Assembly (NCBI RefSeq): GCF_006438845.1
Contig: NZ_RCZJ01000004.1
Coordinates: forward strand, 273,867-337,866
Direction of reading: 5' to 3'
DNA: 64,000 bases
From: Variovorax ginsengisoli
Lineage (GTDB): Bacteria; Pseudomonadota; Gammaproteobacteria; Burkholderiales; Burkholderiaceae_C
Below the pieces are notes generated by a model, which was not told the origin of the DNA, did no database searches, and saw nothing but the letters and a program-made list of their open reading frames with translations. Below, in pieces: positions 1 through 10,288 of the stretch. How positions within the stretch are numbered: the stretch's first letter is position 1; each line of letters starts with the position of its first letter. The position numbers and the translations under genes are program-made.

Positions 1-407
1 TGGTGTGGAAGCCGGCCTTCTTCGGCGTGAAGCCCTTCACCATCATCAAGGGCGGCAGTATCGCGATGGCCGCCATGGGCGACCCGAATGCGTCGATCCC
101 CACGCCGCAGCCGGTGCACTACCGGCCGATGTTCGGCGCTTACGGTGGCTCGCTGCATCGCAGCTCGCTCACCTTCGTTTCGCAGGCCGGCCTGAACGCC
201 GGCATCGGCGAACGCTATGGCCTGCACAAGACGCTGAGCGCAGTAAAGAACGTGCGCGGCGTGCGCAAGCAGCACATGGTCCACAACGGCTACACGCCGA
301 AGATGGAGATCGACGCGCAGACCTACGCGGTGCGTGCCGACGGGCACCTGCTGGTGTGCGAGCCGGCGACGTCGCTGCCGATGGCGCAGCGGTATTTCCT
401 GTTTTGA
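1..407 (+). CDS. ureC: urease subunit alpha, C-terminal part (partial at window edge)
   Basis: This is the last 134 or so residues of the catalytic urease subunit, which hydrolyses urea to ammonia and carbamate at a dinickel centre in the cytoplasm. The first full codon is at base 3; the gene begins outside the window. Family hallmarks are visible: the [12 protein letters not shown] segment, the [11 protein letters not shown] segment and the canonical ending PMAQRYFLF. The nickel ligands and the carbamylated lysine lie in the missing part. It heads the visible urease operon (remnant, ureE, ureF, ureG); ureD, ureA and ureB should lie just outside to the left. Confidence 0.97.
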   Translation, partial: VWKPAFFGVKPFTIIKGGSIAMAAMGDPNASIPTPQPVHYRPMFGAYGGSLHRSSLTFVSQAGLNAGIGERYGLHKTLSAVKNVRGVRKQHMVHNGYTPKMEIDAQTYAVRADGHLLVCEPATSLPMAQRYFLF

Positions 408-411
408 TGCG

Positions 412-627
412 ATGACGATTGCGCGGCGCATCGCGGGCCGGATGTTGGCGGACGCGGTTGCCGAGGTGCGGGCGTCGGGCTATGCACAGCCGAGCCTGGA
501 GACCGGCAGCCAGCCCTTCTTCGCGCCGGCGCATGCGCTGTACGAGAAACATGGCTTCAGCGCCTGCGGGCCCTGCGGTACGTACATCGACGACCCGAAC
601 AGCCGCTTCATGACGCGTGTGCTCTGA
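412..627 (+). pseudogene. GNAT acetyltransferase remnant between ureC and ureE
   Basis: An ATG four bases after the ureC stop opens a 71-residue frame. It matches only the C-terminal half of GNAT acetyltransferases: the ARRIAGRMLADAVAEVRASG helix, the SLETGSQPFFAPAHALYEKH core with the usual LYEKHGF motif, and the ending DPNSRFMTRVL. The N-terminal half, with the first beta strands and part of the acetyl-CoA site, is absent. A deletion seems to have joined the ureC end to the middle of the gene. A full GNAT gene at this place is, from memory, common in related Comamonadaceae urease operons. Probably non-functional, although the frame remains open. Confidence 0.7.
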
Positions 628-701
628 TCGCGCTCGACAATGCGTTCTCTCTCTTACCGCGGCGTTCCAGCATTGAACATTGCCGCCCTCTGAAGTCTTC
701 C

Positions 702-1301
702 ATGCTCAACGCCAACAAACTCATGCCCCAGGGCGGCGGTCTCGCCGCTGTGCTGCTCAAGCGCGCCGCCACGGTCGAACTCGACTGGGACGTGCGTCAG
801 AAGAGCCGCTTCGACACCATCGATTCCCAGGGCCGTCGTATCGGCGTGTTCCTGCCGCGCGGCACGGCCGTGCGTGGCGGCGACGTGCTGGTGGCGGAAG
901 ACGGCTCGCTGATCAAGGTCGTCGCGGCGCCGCAGCCGGTGCTGGTCATCACGCATTGCACGCAGCACGGCACGTCTTTCGACCTGACCCGCGCGGCCTA
1001 CCACCTGGGCAACCGGCATGTGCCGATCGAGCTCAAGCCCGACCACCTGAAGATCGAACCCGACCACGTGCTGGCCGCGATGCTGCGGTCGATGCATCTG
1101 ATCGTCCGTGAAGCCGACGAAGCCTTCGAGCCCGAAGGCGGTGCCTATGGCGCGCATGGCGGAGCGCATGGACACGACCATGGCCATTCGCACGGTGCCG
1201 CACCGGTCGGGCCGGTGCTGCATCCCGATGCCTACGGCGGTGGGCACGACCACTCGCACGATCACGGCCACGGCCACGCACACGACCACGCGCACGGATG
1301 A
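702..1301 (+). CDS. ureE: urease accessory protein UreE, His-rich nickel chaperone
   Basis: A 199-residue cytoplasmic nickel-binding chaperone that supplies Ni2+ for urease maturation with UreF and UreG. The N-terminal half has the UreE fold segment [13 protein letters not shown] and the phrase [12 protein letters not shown]; the central part carries [24 protein letters not shown], written here only as its motif. The last 57 or so residues are a nickel-sponge tail with 16 histidines in [13 protein letters not shown] repeats. The stop overlaps the ureF start by four bases, implying translational coupling. The tail is longer and more His-rich than in UreE proteins with a short tail. Confidence 0.97.
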   Translation: MLNANKLMPQGGGLAAVLLKRAATVELDWDVRQKSRFDTIDSQGRRIGVFLPRGTAVRGGDVLVAEDGSLIKVVAAPQPVLVITHCTQHGTSFDLTRAAYHLGNRHVPIELKPDHLKIEPDHVLAAMLRSMHLIVREADEAFEPEGGAYGAHGGAHGHDHGHSHGAAPVGPVLHPDAYGGGHDHSHDHGHGHAHDHAHG

Positions 1302-1993
1302 CCGACATCGCGGGCGCGATGCCCGCCGCCGCCCTCCTGCAACTGATCTGGCTCGCCTCGCCGGCCCTGCCGATCGGCGGCTTCTCGTACTCCGAAGGCA
1401 TCGAGGCCGGCGTCGAATGGGGTGGCATCGACAGCGAGGCGCGCGCCTCCGACTGGATCGCCGACCAGCTGCATCTGAGCCTCGCGCGCGGCGATCTTCC
1501 GGTGGTGGCGCAATCGATCACCGCCTGGCGCAGCGCCGACGCCCCGCGCATCGCGGCGCTCAATGGCTGGGTGCTGCAGACGCGCGAATCGACCGAATTC
1601 CTGCTGCAGACCGAGCAGATGGGCCGCTCCTTCGTCGAGTGGCTGAAGCTGCACCATGACGACGTCGCCGCGCAGTTCGAGGGGCTGGCCGTCACCATCA
1701 CCTACCCGGTGGCCTTCGCCTTCGCGGCCAGCCGCACGCAGGCCAGCGTCCGCGACGGCTGCCTGGCCTTCGCCTTCGGCTGGGCCGAGAACATGATCGG
1801 CACCGCGGTGAAGTCGGTGCCACTCGGCCAGAGTGCCGGCCAGCGCATGTTGGGCCGCCTGTCCGCCGAGATCCCGGCCGCGGTCGACCGCGCCATCGCG
1901 CTCGACGATGATGAGCGCCAAGCCTTCTCACCGATGCTCGCCATCCATTCGGCGCGGCACGAGACGCAATACTCCCGCCTTTTCAGAAGCTGA
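1298..1993 (+). CDS. ureF: urease accessory protein UreF
   Basis: A 231-residue all-helical accessory protein that bridges the UreD-apourease complex and the GTPase UreG during nickel insertion. The typical N-terminal signature [19 protein letters not shown] is present, as are the internal phrases [16 protein letters not shown] and a C-terminal [14 protein letters not shown] resembling the UreF tail that contacts UreG. It starts with ATGA overlapping the end of ureE and is followed after 21 bases by ureG. No frame damage is visible. Confidence 0.96.
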   Translation: MTDIAGAMPAAALLQLIWLASPALPIGGFSYSEGIEAGVEWGGIDSEARASDWIADQLHLSLARGDLPVVAQSITAWRSADAPRIAALNGWVLQTRESTEFLLQTEQMGRSFVEWLKLHHDDVAAQFEGLAVTITYPVAFAFAASRTQASVRDGCLAFAFGWAENMIGTAVKSVPLGQSAGQRMLGRLSAEIPAAVDRAIALDDDERQAFSPMLAIHSARHETQYSRLFRS

Positions 1994-2014
1994 CTTTTTC
2001 AAACGAGACGCACC

Positions 2015-2665
2015 ATGGCCTCCGCCCTGCACCACATCGCCAATCGCACCAAGAAACTGCCGCCCCTGCGCGTGGGCATCGGCGGGCCGGTCGGCTCCGG
2101 CAAGACCACGCTGCTGGAGATGCTCTGCAAGGCGATGCGCGACCGGTACGACCTGGTCGCCATCACCAACGACATCTACACGAAGGAAGACCAGCGCCTG
2201 CTGACCGTCTCGGGCGCGTTGCCGGCCGAGCGCATCATGGGTGTGGAAACGGGCGGCTGCCCGCACACCGCCATCCGCGAAGACTGCTCGATCAACCTCG
2301 AAGCCATCGACCGCATGCTGGTCGAATATCCCGACGCCGACATCGTGTTCGTCGAAAGTGGCGGCGACAACCTGGCCGCGACCTTCAGCCCCGAGCTGAG
2401 CGACCTCACCATCTACGTGATCGACGTGGCGGCCGGCGAGAAGATTCCGCGCAAGGGCGGCCCGGGTATCACCAAGAGCGACCTGTTCATCATCAACAAG
2501 ACCGACTTGGCGCCCCACGTGGGCGCCAACCTGGACGTGATGGAAGCCGACACCCAGCGCATGCGCAAACAGCGCCCCTACGTGATGACCAACCTCAAGA
2601 CGCACGCCGGCGTGGCCGACGTCGTCGCCTTCATCGAAGAGCGCGGCATGCTGCTCGAGGTCTGA
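2015..2665 (+). CDS. ureG: urease accessory GTPase UreG
   Basis: A 216-residue SIMIBI-class GTPase that drives nickel delivery to urease. The P-loop GPVGSGKT covers residues 24-31. The conserved C-P-H metal-binding motif ([13 protein letters not shown]), the switch segment VESGGDNL and the guanine-specificity motif [10 protein letters not shown] are all intact. It is the last urease gene in the window; the next gene downstream is convergent. Length matches the family. Confidence 0.97.
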   Translation: MASALHHIANRTKKLPPLRVGIGGPVGSGKTTLLEMLCKAMRDRYDLVAITNDIYTKEDQRLLTVSGALPAERIMGVETGGCPHTAIREDCSINLEAIDRMLVEYPDADIVFVESGGDNLAATFSPELSDLTIYVIDVAAGEKIPRKGGPGITKSDLFIINKTDLAPHVGANLDVMEADTQRMRKQRPYVMTNLKTHAGVADVVAFIEERGMLLEV

Positions 2666-2680
2666 CCGGCTCAGCGCAGG

Positions 2681-3184
2681 CTAAAGCGCGCTGGCATCCT
2701 TGAGGCGACGAACCTTGTAGACCAGCCGCACCGCTGCCCGGCCTGCCGCGTCGACATGCTGCAGATAGACGTCGGTGTCGGCGGTCGACCAGCTGGCATA
2801 GGTGCTGCCCGGATCGCGCGATCCGGTCTCGGCGCCGAACCGAGCGCGGCCCCATGTGAGCAATTCTGCAAATGCGGCAGCACCGCGATCCGACACGTCG
2901 CCGGAGGCGCTCGACCACTCGACGCGTTGCAGCACGTTGCCGGCAAAAAAGAAGATGGGCTCGAAAACCAGGCCGGCAATCGGGGTCGGCGCGCCTCGCC
3001 AGCTGCCTGTCAGTCCGCCGGCGAGGCGGGACGGGCGCGCCACGCGCTCGGCGTCGGGCACGGCTTCGCGCAATTCGGCGGCCGACATGCCGAGTTGGAC
3101 GCCAGCAGGCAACGACTGCGCCAGCGCGCCTGACGCACCCGCCATTAAGGCGATGCAGAAGAAAAGTTTGGAAGAGAGCGACAC
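2681..3184 (-). CDS. exported hypothetical protein
   Basis: A protein of about 167 residues when read from the GTG at 3184; a longer TTG start at 3211 is less likely. The N-terminus is a clear Sec signal peptide (basic start, hydrophobic FFCIALMAGASGALA, likely cut after ALA). The mature part has no recognised domain. It contains GMSAAELREAVPDAERV, which resembles the start of small periplasmic lipoprotein-like domains, and ends in a beta-rich VRLVYKVRRL. Convergent with ureG, only 15 bases away. Confidence 0.7.
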   Translation of the reverse strand: MSLSSKLFFCIALMAGASGALAQSLPAGVQLGMSAAELREAVPDAERVARPSRLAGGLTGSWRGAPTPIAGLVFEPIFFFAGNVLQRVEWSSASGDVSDRGAAAFAELLTWGRARFGAETGSRDPGSTYASWSTADTDVYLQHVDAAGRAAVRLVYKVRRLKDASAL

Positions 3185-3249
3185 AGGATGCGGTGGCTGA
3201 AACAGGATCAAGCGCCCCGTGTGATGCTGGGGACGGGCCGAAGTTCAGC

Positions 3250-3560
3250 ACGAAAGCTTACAGGCTCTACGCCAAGGTGCGCAGCGGTCGCTTCCGCGTT
3301 CCGGGCACGTCGGTGTCGACGATCGCCGCGAAGGAAGCCCTGGCAGGCTCAGCAGGCTATGGCCTGTTGTACAGCGGCAGCGCTCTCCTGATCAACAAGC
3401 AGTGGATCGAGAACGCAGCGGCTCACCGCTGCTGGGCAAGGACTTCGTCGACTGCCGCGGGAACGTGGTGTCGGACAAGGCCGTACCCCCCTACGGCAGC
3501 CCGCACGTCAACAGCTACGAAGGCCGCAGGCTCTGGGTGTCTGCGACTTACGCGTTCTGA
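3250..3560 (+). pseudogene. frameshifted fragment resembling the C-terminus of an outer-membrane beta-barrel protein
   Basis: Two overlapping frames give a continuous-looking protein tail. The first runs to about 3415 and contains SGRFRVPGTSVSTIAAKEA. The second, after a small indel near 3412-3420, contains GKDFVDCRGNVVSDKA and ends NSYEGRRLWVSATYAF followed by a stop. A last strand with alternating hydrophobics and terminal Phe is the usual end of outer-membrane beta barrels such as TonB-dependent receptors, so that is the best guess. There is no start codon, no upstream barrel and no full-length copy here. The family assignment is weak; the frameshift is seen directly. Confidence 0.4.
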
Positions 3561-3602
3561 CGCCACCGAAAGTCGCCACGGGGCGCGAGCCCCGTCGCGT
3601 CT

Positions 3603-4136
3603 TCAACCGGCGATACCGAATCGCGCCAATTCGAACACCGAGTTGGGTGCGTTGGGCCGCGACGGCTTGACGACCGCCCGCACAGGCTCGGGGCGCCGGA
3701 GCGGCTCGGTGTGCATCTGCACACCGAGGGCAATCTGGTCGTCGACCAGCTTCTGCAGGTGAACCGAATCCAAAAACTCCACCACCTTGCGGCTGAGCGA
3801 ATCCCAGAGCTCCGGCGTGGCGCAGCGCTGCGCGTTGTCGGCGCGCGCCGATGCTGCGGGGGGACGGTTGTCGACAGAGGGACCGTCGACCGCGAAGAGG
3901 ATGTCGGCCACCGTGATGGCAGAGGCCTCACGGCCCAGCCCATAGCCGCCACCCGGCCCACGGGTCGACGCGACCAGGCCATGCCGGCGCAGGTCGGCGA
4001 ACATCTGCTCGAGATAGGACAGCGAGATCCGCTGTCGGCGGCTCAGTACCGCCAGGGAAAGAGGTCCGACCTTGCGGTGCAATGCCACATCGATCATGGC
4101 GACGACGGCGAGGCGGCCTTTGGTGCTCAGGCGCAT
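3603..4136 (-). CDS. Rrf2/IscR-family transcriptional regulator lacking the Fe-S ligand set
   Basis: A 177-residue winged-helix DNA-binding protein. Residues 1-70 match the Rrf2 helix-turn-helix and wing (MRLSTKGRLAVVAMIDVALH, ISLSYLEQMFADLRRHGLV, RGPGGGYGLGR), and residues 75-85 match TVADILFAVDG. IscR binds a [2Fe-2S] cluster through three Cys and one His just after this point. Here only C105 remains, and the usual CLTH is CATP, so the His ligand is also lost. It is therefore probably a cluster-free repressor. There is a long C-terminal extension after about residue 130. It lies downstream of, and in the same direction as, the Bax-inhibitor gene (58 bases apart). Confidence 0.85.
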   Translation of the reverse strand: MRLSTKGRLAVVAMIDVALHRKVGPLSLAVLSRRQRISLSYLEQMFADLRRHGLVASTRGPGGGYGLGREASAITVADILFAVDGPSVDNRPPAASARADNAQRCATPELWDSLSRKVVEFLDSVHLQKLVDDQIALGVQMHTEPLRRPEPVRAVVKPSRPNAPNSVFELARFGIAG

Positions 4137-4194
4137 GGTGATCTCCTGTGAAGCGGTGGTTACAGAGGGTGTTGAGAAAGCGTGCGCCGCCGAC

Positions 4195-4887
4195 TCATTC
4201 GTCGCGGCCGCCAGCCAGGCCGAGCAGTGCCAGCAGCGACTGGAACACGTTGTAGAGGCTCAGGTACACGCCGAGCGTCGCCGTGATGTAGTTGGTCTCA
4301 TAGCCATCCTTCACGCGCTTGAGGTCGTGCAGGATGAAGGCGGAGAAGATGCCGATGGCGAGCACCGACAGCGTGATCATCAGCGCACTCGACTGAATGA
4401 AGAAGTTCGCGATGCCGGCCACCAGCAGCAGGATGACACCGATGAAGAGCCACTTGCCCATCGCCGACACGTCGCGCTTGATCACGGACGAAAGCGTTGC
4501 CATGCCCAAGAACACGGCACCGGTGCCGGCGAAAGCCGTCATCACCAGGCTCGCGCCGTTCGTGAGACCCAGCACCGTGCCCAGGAGCCGCGACAGCATG
4601 AGACCCATGAAGAAGGTGAAGGCCAGCAGCACCGGCACGCCGGCCGCCGAGTTCTTGGTCTTCTCGATGGCGAAGATGAAGCCGAAGGCGCCGGCCAGGA
4701 AGACGATCATGCCGATGCCCGGCGACATGGCGCGGGTGATACCGGTCGACACGCCGATCCAGGCGCCCAGCACCGTGGGAACCATCGAGAGCGCGAGCAA
4801 CCAGTAGGTGTTGCGCAGCACCTGGTTGCGCTGCGCCGGGGTGGCAAGAGCGCCTGCAGCGCCGTAGTGATGAATGGTGTCGTTCAT
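4195..4887 (-). CDS. Bax inhibitor-1/YccA family membrane protein
   Basis: A 230-residue inner-membrane protein with about seven hydrophobic segments, typical of the BI-1/TMBIM family (pH-regulated calcium-leak channels; YccA modulates FtsH in E. coli). Family features seen are the N-terminal RNTYWLLALSMVPTVLGAW, the central NSAAGVPVLLAFTFFMGLML and the C-terminal ILHDLKRVKDGYETNYITAT with the conserved Asp pair region, followed by LSLYNVFQSLLALLG. Its start at 4887 is preceded by a good AGAGGAC ribosome-binding site. It is divergent from nhaR. Confidence 0.93.
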   Translation of the reverse strand: MNDTIHHYGAAGALATPAQRNQVLRNTYWLLALSMVPTVLGAWIGVSTGITRAMSPGIGMIVFLAGAFGFIFAIEKTKNSAAGVPVLLAFTFFMGLMLSRLLGTVLGLTNGASLVMTAFAGTGAVFLGMATLSSVIKRDVSAMGKWLFIGVILLLVAGIANFFIQSSALMITLSVLAIGIFSAFILHDLKRVKDGYETNYITATLGVYLSLYNVFQSLLALLGLAGGRDE

Positions 4888-5023
4888 GGAATGTCCTCTT
4901 TGTTGAACCCACGCGGCCGGAAGAAGGGGGAAGCGTCGGACTTCACTCTAGGGCGATCTAAGCTTCGAGAAAAGTCGTATTTTCAGCATCATCCCTTCCG
5001 TATTTACTTAACATGGCGGCACG

Positions 5024-5920
5024 ATGAATTTCAAGCACCTCTACTATTTCTGGGCGGCCGCCAAGGCTGGCGGCATCGTGCGGGCCGGTGAACAGCTGCA
5101 TGTCACACCGCAGACCCTGTCCACGCAGATCAAGTTGCTGGAGGACTCTCTGGGTTGCCATTTGTTCCAGAAACAGGGCCGTGGCGTCGAATTGACGCCC
5201 GAGGGCCGCACCGCATTGAGCTACGCCGACCAGATCTTTTCGCTGGGCGCCGAGCTCGAAGCCGCGGTCGGCAACAAGCGCGCTGGCGTGCGCACGCTCA
5301 ATTTCCGCGTCGGCATCGCGGACGCCGTGCCGAAGGCGATCGCCTATCGGCTGCTCGAACCGGCGCTCGCCATTCCCGAGCAAGTGCGCCTGATCTGCCA
5401 CGAAGGCCATTTCCGCGACCTGCTGGGCCAGCTGTCGGTGCAGCGCCTCGACCTCGTCATCGCCAACGAAGCGATGGGCAAGCAGACCAGCGTGAAGGCC
5501 TTCAACCACACGCTGGGCATCACGGCCATGACGTTCTTCGCCACACCGACGCTGCACGCGTCGCTGGAAGGCAAGTTTCCCCAATGCCTGGACGGCGCGC
5601 CGATGCTGATCCCCGGCTCGGCGTCGGCCATGCGGCAGCGGCTCGACCTCTGGCTGGCCGAGCACGGCCTGCGGCCCCGCCTGATCGGCGAGTTCGACGA
5701 CGCCGCGCTGCTCAAGGCCTTCGGTGGCGAAGGGCGCGGCGTGTTCATGTCGCCCACCGTTCTCGAGGAAGAGACCTGCGCACAGTACGGCGTTCAGGTG
5801 CTCGGGCGGGCGTCCGAACTGGTCGAGGAGTTTTTCGGCATCTCGGTGGAGCGCCGTATCACGCACCCCTGCGTGGCAGCCATCACACGGGCCGCAAGGC
5901 TGCAGTTCTCGCGCAAATGA
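5024..5920 (+). CDS. nhaR: LysR-type transcriptional activator NhaR
   Basis: A 298-residue LysR-family regulator. It begins MNFKHLYYFWAAAKAGGIV with the helix-turn-helix TPQTLSTQIKLLEDSLGCHL, and continues with the NhaR-typical phrases FDDAALLKAFGGEGRGVF, RLDLWLAEHGLRPRLIGEF and a late HPCVAAITRAAR. In E. coli NhaR activates the Na+/H+ antiporter gene nhaA in response to sodium; no nhaA lies next to it here. The conserved YYFW start and the GEFDDAALLKAFG core separate it from generic LysR proteins. Confidence 0.88.
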   Translation: MNFKHLYYFWAAAKAGGIVRAGEQLHVTPQTLSTQIKLLEDSLGCHLFQKQGRGVELTPEGRTALSYADQIFSLGAELEAAVGNKRAGVRTLNFRVGIADAVPKAIAYRLLEPALAIPEQVRLICHEGHFRDLLGQLSVQRLDLVIANEAMGKQTSVKAFNHTLGITAMTFFATPTLHASLEGKFPQCLDGAPMLIPGSASAMRQRLDLWLAEHGLRPRLIGEFDDAALLKAFGGEGRGVFMSPTVLEEETCAQYGVQVLGRASELVEEFFGISVERRITHPCVAAITRAARLQFSRK

Positions 5921-5947
5921 GATGCCGCAGGTGGGCCCACTGACCGC

Positions 5948-6145
5948 CTACGCGTTGAAAACCCGGTAAGCGACGCTCAGTGCGACCACCAGCAAGGCAA
6001 ACAGCGCCAATCGCTTCCAAGGCGAAGCGTCGTGTTGCGGCCGGCGATGCACTGGGGAAGGCCTGAGGTCTGCGGCTCGGGTGGTGTCGGTCTTGTCCTT
6101 GGCCCAGTCGTAGAAGTTGTCGCGCTCGGTGTTCATGTAAGACAT
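5948..6145 (-). CDS. small single-pass membrane protein, unknown
   Basis: A 65-residue protein: a charged N-terminal half (MSYMNTERDNFYDWAKDKTD), a short His/Pro-rich linker, then one C-terminal membrane helix (LALFALLVVALSVAYRVF) with almost nothing after it, suggesting a tail-anchored arrangement. It is convergent with nhaR. No family recognised. Confidence 0.55.
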   Translation of the reverse strand: MSYMNTERDNFYDWAKDKTDTTRAADLRPSPVHRRPQHDASPWKRLALFALLVVALSVAYRVFNA

Positions 6146-6332
6146 TATTACTAATATTTACGGTTTGCGCACGTCGCTTATCCATCGCCGGCCTGTGCAG
6201 TCGGCTCTTCAGGCTCGATCATTAGCAAGCCGTCCAAACTGGAGAGACAGTCCTTTCCACATTGTCTCCATGAATACTTAGGTGTACAACTCATCGCGAC
6301 GCCCGTACAGCGGCGCGCAGAGGTGACATGTG

Positions 6333-7022
6333 ATGCATTTCTCGGCACACCCGGACAAGCCTGCGGCGTCCTGCGTGATTTGCGCAAAGCAGCTGCCTGA
6401 TCGCGATCAGGCGTGTCCCTATTGCGGCGAAGGGCCATTCATGGACGAAGGCCCCGCGGAGGATGACGACTGGCTGAATGCCATGAGCGCCTCGGACGAG
6501 TCCGCGAGCGACCCTGTCCTTGACGCGATGATGGCGATCGCTGCACCCAAGGCGCTCCTCGCAGAGGGCCCTCGGTCCGTGCTGTTGGCGCCTTCTGAGC
6601 AGATGCTTGAGCAGCCACCGTCCAGTACCGGGCGAGACGTTTCGCAGCAGGCGACAACGCCGCATCGCCCTGTCGCGAACCGACGACTGGACCCGGCTGC
6701 GCGGCGCATGATCTTCGGCGGCGTGGTGCTCGCGATTGCAGCCGGGCTGACGGGTGCGCAGTGGCAGTGGCACGGCCCAGCGGGCACGCAGAGTCGCGAA
6801 GCGACGCCGGTGCCCCGGGACATCGGACCCCTTGCGCAGGCGACGCCGCCCGCGGTTACACCGACCCCACATCGCGAGTTCGTCGTCATAGACGAACCGG
6901 CGCCTGCGCCCACGGCCGAGGCGGCGCCCGCGCCGACGAGCTTAGCGCCGGACGCGGCGTCACGAAGTGCCACGTGCAGCGAGGCGCTGATGGCGTTGGC
7001 CCTGTGCCGAGAACCTCTCTGA
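6333..7022 (+). CDS. zinc-ribbon membrane protein, unknown function
   Basis: About 229 residues. The N-terminus holds two CxxC knuckles (SCVICAKQ and ACPYCGEG) forming a zinc ribbon. An acidic low-complexity stretch follows, then one membrane helix near residues 128-146 (MIFGGVVLAIAAGLTGA). The tail is rich in Pro/Ala and ends SATCSEALMALALCREPL with two Cys, possibly an extracytoplasmic disulfide. The ATG at 6333 has an AGAGGTG ribosome-binding site; a GTG one codon upstream is also possible. The architecture (cytosolic zinc ribbon, one TM, Pro-rich tail) suggests an envelope scaffold or sensor, but the function is unknown. Confidence 0.7.
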   Translation: MHFSAHPDKPAASCVICAKQLPDRDQACPYCGEGPFMDEGPAEDDDWLNAMSASDESASDPVLDAMMAIAAPKALLAEGPRSVLLAPSEQMLEQPPSSTGRDVSQQATTPHRPVANRRLDPAARRMIFGGVVLAIAAGLTGAQWQWHGPAGTQSREATPVPRDIGPLAQATPPAVTPTPHREFVVIDEPAPAPTAEAAPAPTSLAPDAASRSATCSEALMALALCREPL

Positions 7023-7180
7023 GGCACATCGCGGCGGCTTGCGCCTCATGGCCGCCTCTGCTCACTCCAGAGATTTCTTCATCCTCTCTGCATACACCGC
7101 GCCGACGCCCAGTCACGCCGTCCGTCCTACACAGCACTCGCCAGTGGACAGCGTAGTTTGGTTTTTCCCAAGGAGTATTC

Positions 7181-7399
7181 ATGTCTCGAGACAACCAAAT
7201 CGGCAGCAGCGGCGACGGCACGCGTCCCACGACCAGTGGCGGCATCGACAACATCGGCGCGGGGGAAAAATTCACCGGCAAGCAGACGCCCGGCGGCGAT
7301 GTGGCAGGCCCCGCGCCCAAGGAGCGCATGAGCGACAAGCGGACCGATGCGCGCAACGCCAAGCACGACGACCTTGATGAATTCGGCATGCACGAGTAG
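7181..7399 (+). CDS. small hydrophilic protein, unknown
   Basis: A 72-residue soluble, Gly/Asp-rich protein beginning MSRDNQIGSSGDGTRP and ending DDLDEFGMHE, with a CAAGGAGT ribosome-binding site just before the ATG. Its composition suggests an intrinsically disordered, stress-type protein. No family can be named. It lies alone between the zinc-ribbon gene and pobA. Confidence 0.65.
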   Translation: MSRDNQIGSSGDGTRPTTSGGIDNIGAGEKFTGKQTPGGDVAGPAPKERMSDKRTDARNAKHDDLDEFGMHE

Positions 7400-7504
7400 G
7401 CCTCGGATAGCTCCACCCTGCGATGGCCAACCGCTCCAGCTCGCCGGTTCAGGCGCCGCCCAGCGCGAAGCGCAGGTCAGAGGTGGAACCCAGTGCTTGG
7501 TGCT

Positions 7505-8836
<1,332 letters not shown>

Positions 8837-8947
8837 TCACAGCAGGCAGGGAGGCGTCTGCTTGAGTCCTGCCTGGAAAAGACAGCGCCGCAGCCCGACA
8901 GGCGAGTCAGGTTAAAGTCACTTCGAATTGATCAAAGGACTTCTTCC

Positions 8948-9445
8948 ATGTCTCAAAGTTATCAACAGATCCAGCGCCAAATTCAATCATTGCAGCGGCA
9001 GGCGGAAAAGCTGAAGTCCGACGAGATTGCGGGCGTCGTCAGCCGGATCAAAGTCGCGATCGCGCATTACGGATTGACAGCCGAGCAACTCGGGCTTGCC
9101 GGCAAAACTGCATCCACTTCGGCACAGAAACGAGTCAAAGGCAAGGCGTCTGCGAAGCAATCCAAATACAGCGACGGACAGGGCAACGAATGGGGCGGCA
9201 GAGGGCCTCGGCCTCATTGGTTGCGGGACGCGCTGGCTGCCGGCAAGACACTGGACGAGTTTTCTGTCGGCGCATCAATGAATGCCAATACAGCTGCTGT
9301 CGCATCGGCACCGGCCGCGAAACGAAAGGCGAAGCTGCAATACCAAGACACTTCCGGCAATCGCTGGTCTGGCATGGGCCCGCGGCCACGCTGGCTCAGG
9401 GAAGCCATCGACGCCGGAGCGAGCCTCGATCAATTCGTCGTTTAG
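8948..9445 (+). CDS. H-NS-like nucleoid protein with two DNA-binding modules
   Basis: 165 residues. Residues 1-50 form the oligomerising coiled coil (MSQSYQQIQRQIQSLQRQAE and following). Two copies of the H-NS DNA-binding module follow, at about residues 73-105 (KYSDGQGNEWGGRGPRPHWL) and 131-163 (QDTSGNRWSGMGPRPRWLRE). Each carries the AT-hook-like GxGPRPxWL loop. Ordinary H-NS has one module. The protein probably silences or bridges AT-rich DNA. A close relative with the same layout is encoded at 35609-36130 beside the mobile element. Confidence 0.9.
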   Translation: MSQSYQQIQRQIQSLQRQAEKLKSDEIAGVVSRIKVAIAHYGLTAEQLGLAGKTASTSAQKRVKGKASAKQSKYSDGQGNEWGGRGPRPHWLRDALAAGKTLDEFSVGASMNANTAAVASAPAAKRKAKLQYQDTSGNRWSGMGPRPRWLREAIDAGASLDQFVV

Positions 9446-9552
9446 TCGTGGCCCGATCGGGCTAAGAGGCGATTGCGACGTCCAAGTTGAAAGACTTGCC
9501 CGGATCCCGGCCAATTCGTTGAACCACAGACCCTAATGGCCGGACTCGACAG

Positions 9553-10161
9553 TCAGCCCTTGGCCAACTGGGTGGCCCGCTGCATTTGCTTCTGCAGCAC
9601 TGGCAGTGTCTGATCGATCCACGCGCCCAAGTCCTGGTTTCGCGTGGCGCGCTTGGCCCGCTTGAGCAGCTTGGTGTCCTCTTCGTTGGCATTCAGTCCC
9701 ACGTCCGACTTGAAGGCGTTGTCGAACTCTTGACCGGAAAGATCTTTCAGGCGATCGAGGCGCTTGGCGCTTTCTTGAGTGAGTTCTTCCGGCAACGGAT
9801 AGTTGTGATTCACGCCCACCTGCTTGAGGCCTTTGAGTGCGGCGCCATGCTCCTTGGCCATGGCGGCTGCGTATTGCTTCACCCGGGCGTCCGAGCTTTT
9901 CTTCAAAGCAAGTTCCGCAGCAGCGAGCTCGAAGAGGCTTCCTTCGGCGGCTTTGATGATGAAGGCACGATCCGCCTTGCCCAGCCCAGACGGCGCGGAT
10001 TTCGCCAATCCTTCGCCTTCAGGATTGTTGTTCCGGGCGTCCGCCCCGGTCATGCTGCGTGTCGGTCTGGGCTTGTCGGTCGGTTCGGCGCTGTGTGCCG
10101 AAGCGAAAGACGACAGGATGCCCAGAGCAAGAAGGACGTTGGCGAACTTGCGTGTATTCAT
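9553..10161 (-). CDS. DUF4142 domain periplasmic protein
   Basis: 202 residues with a signal peptide (MNTRKFANVLLALGILSSFA, probable cleavage after SAHSA). The mature part holds the DUF4142 ferritin-like helical domain: ADRAFIIKAAEGSLFELAAA, then DARVKQYAAAMAKEHGAALK and a C-terminal TLPVLQKQMQRATQL. The function of the family is not established; members are often linked to stress. Start chosen at 10161 because upstream codons do not encode a signal peptide. Confidence 0.88.
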   Translation of the reverse strand: MNTRKFANVLLALGILSSFASAHSAEPTDKPRPTRSMTGADARNNNPEGEGLAKSAPSGLGKADRAFIIKAAEGSLFELAAAELALKKSSDARVKQYAAAMAKEHGAALKGLKQVGVNHNYPLPEELTQESAKRLDRLKDLSGQEFDNAFKSDVGLNANEEDTKLLKRAKRATRNQDLGAWIDQTLPVLQKQMQRATQLAKG

Positions 10162-10288
10162 TGGTAGACGGTGGCGCCGATGCATGGCCGGTGCCTGTAC
10201 GCACTGAGCGCGCTTGCGTGTCAGCGACGCGGTCGCGGACCCGCGTTTTGAACGCGCACCGATCGGCGGCCGCGCGCACCGGAGCCGA

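Noticed and set aside
9452..9463. GCCCGATCGGGC palindrome after the H-NS-like gene as a terminator
   Set aside because: No loop-forming spacer and no T-run follow it.
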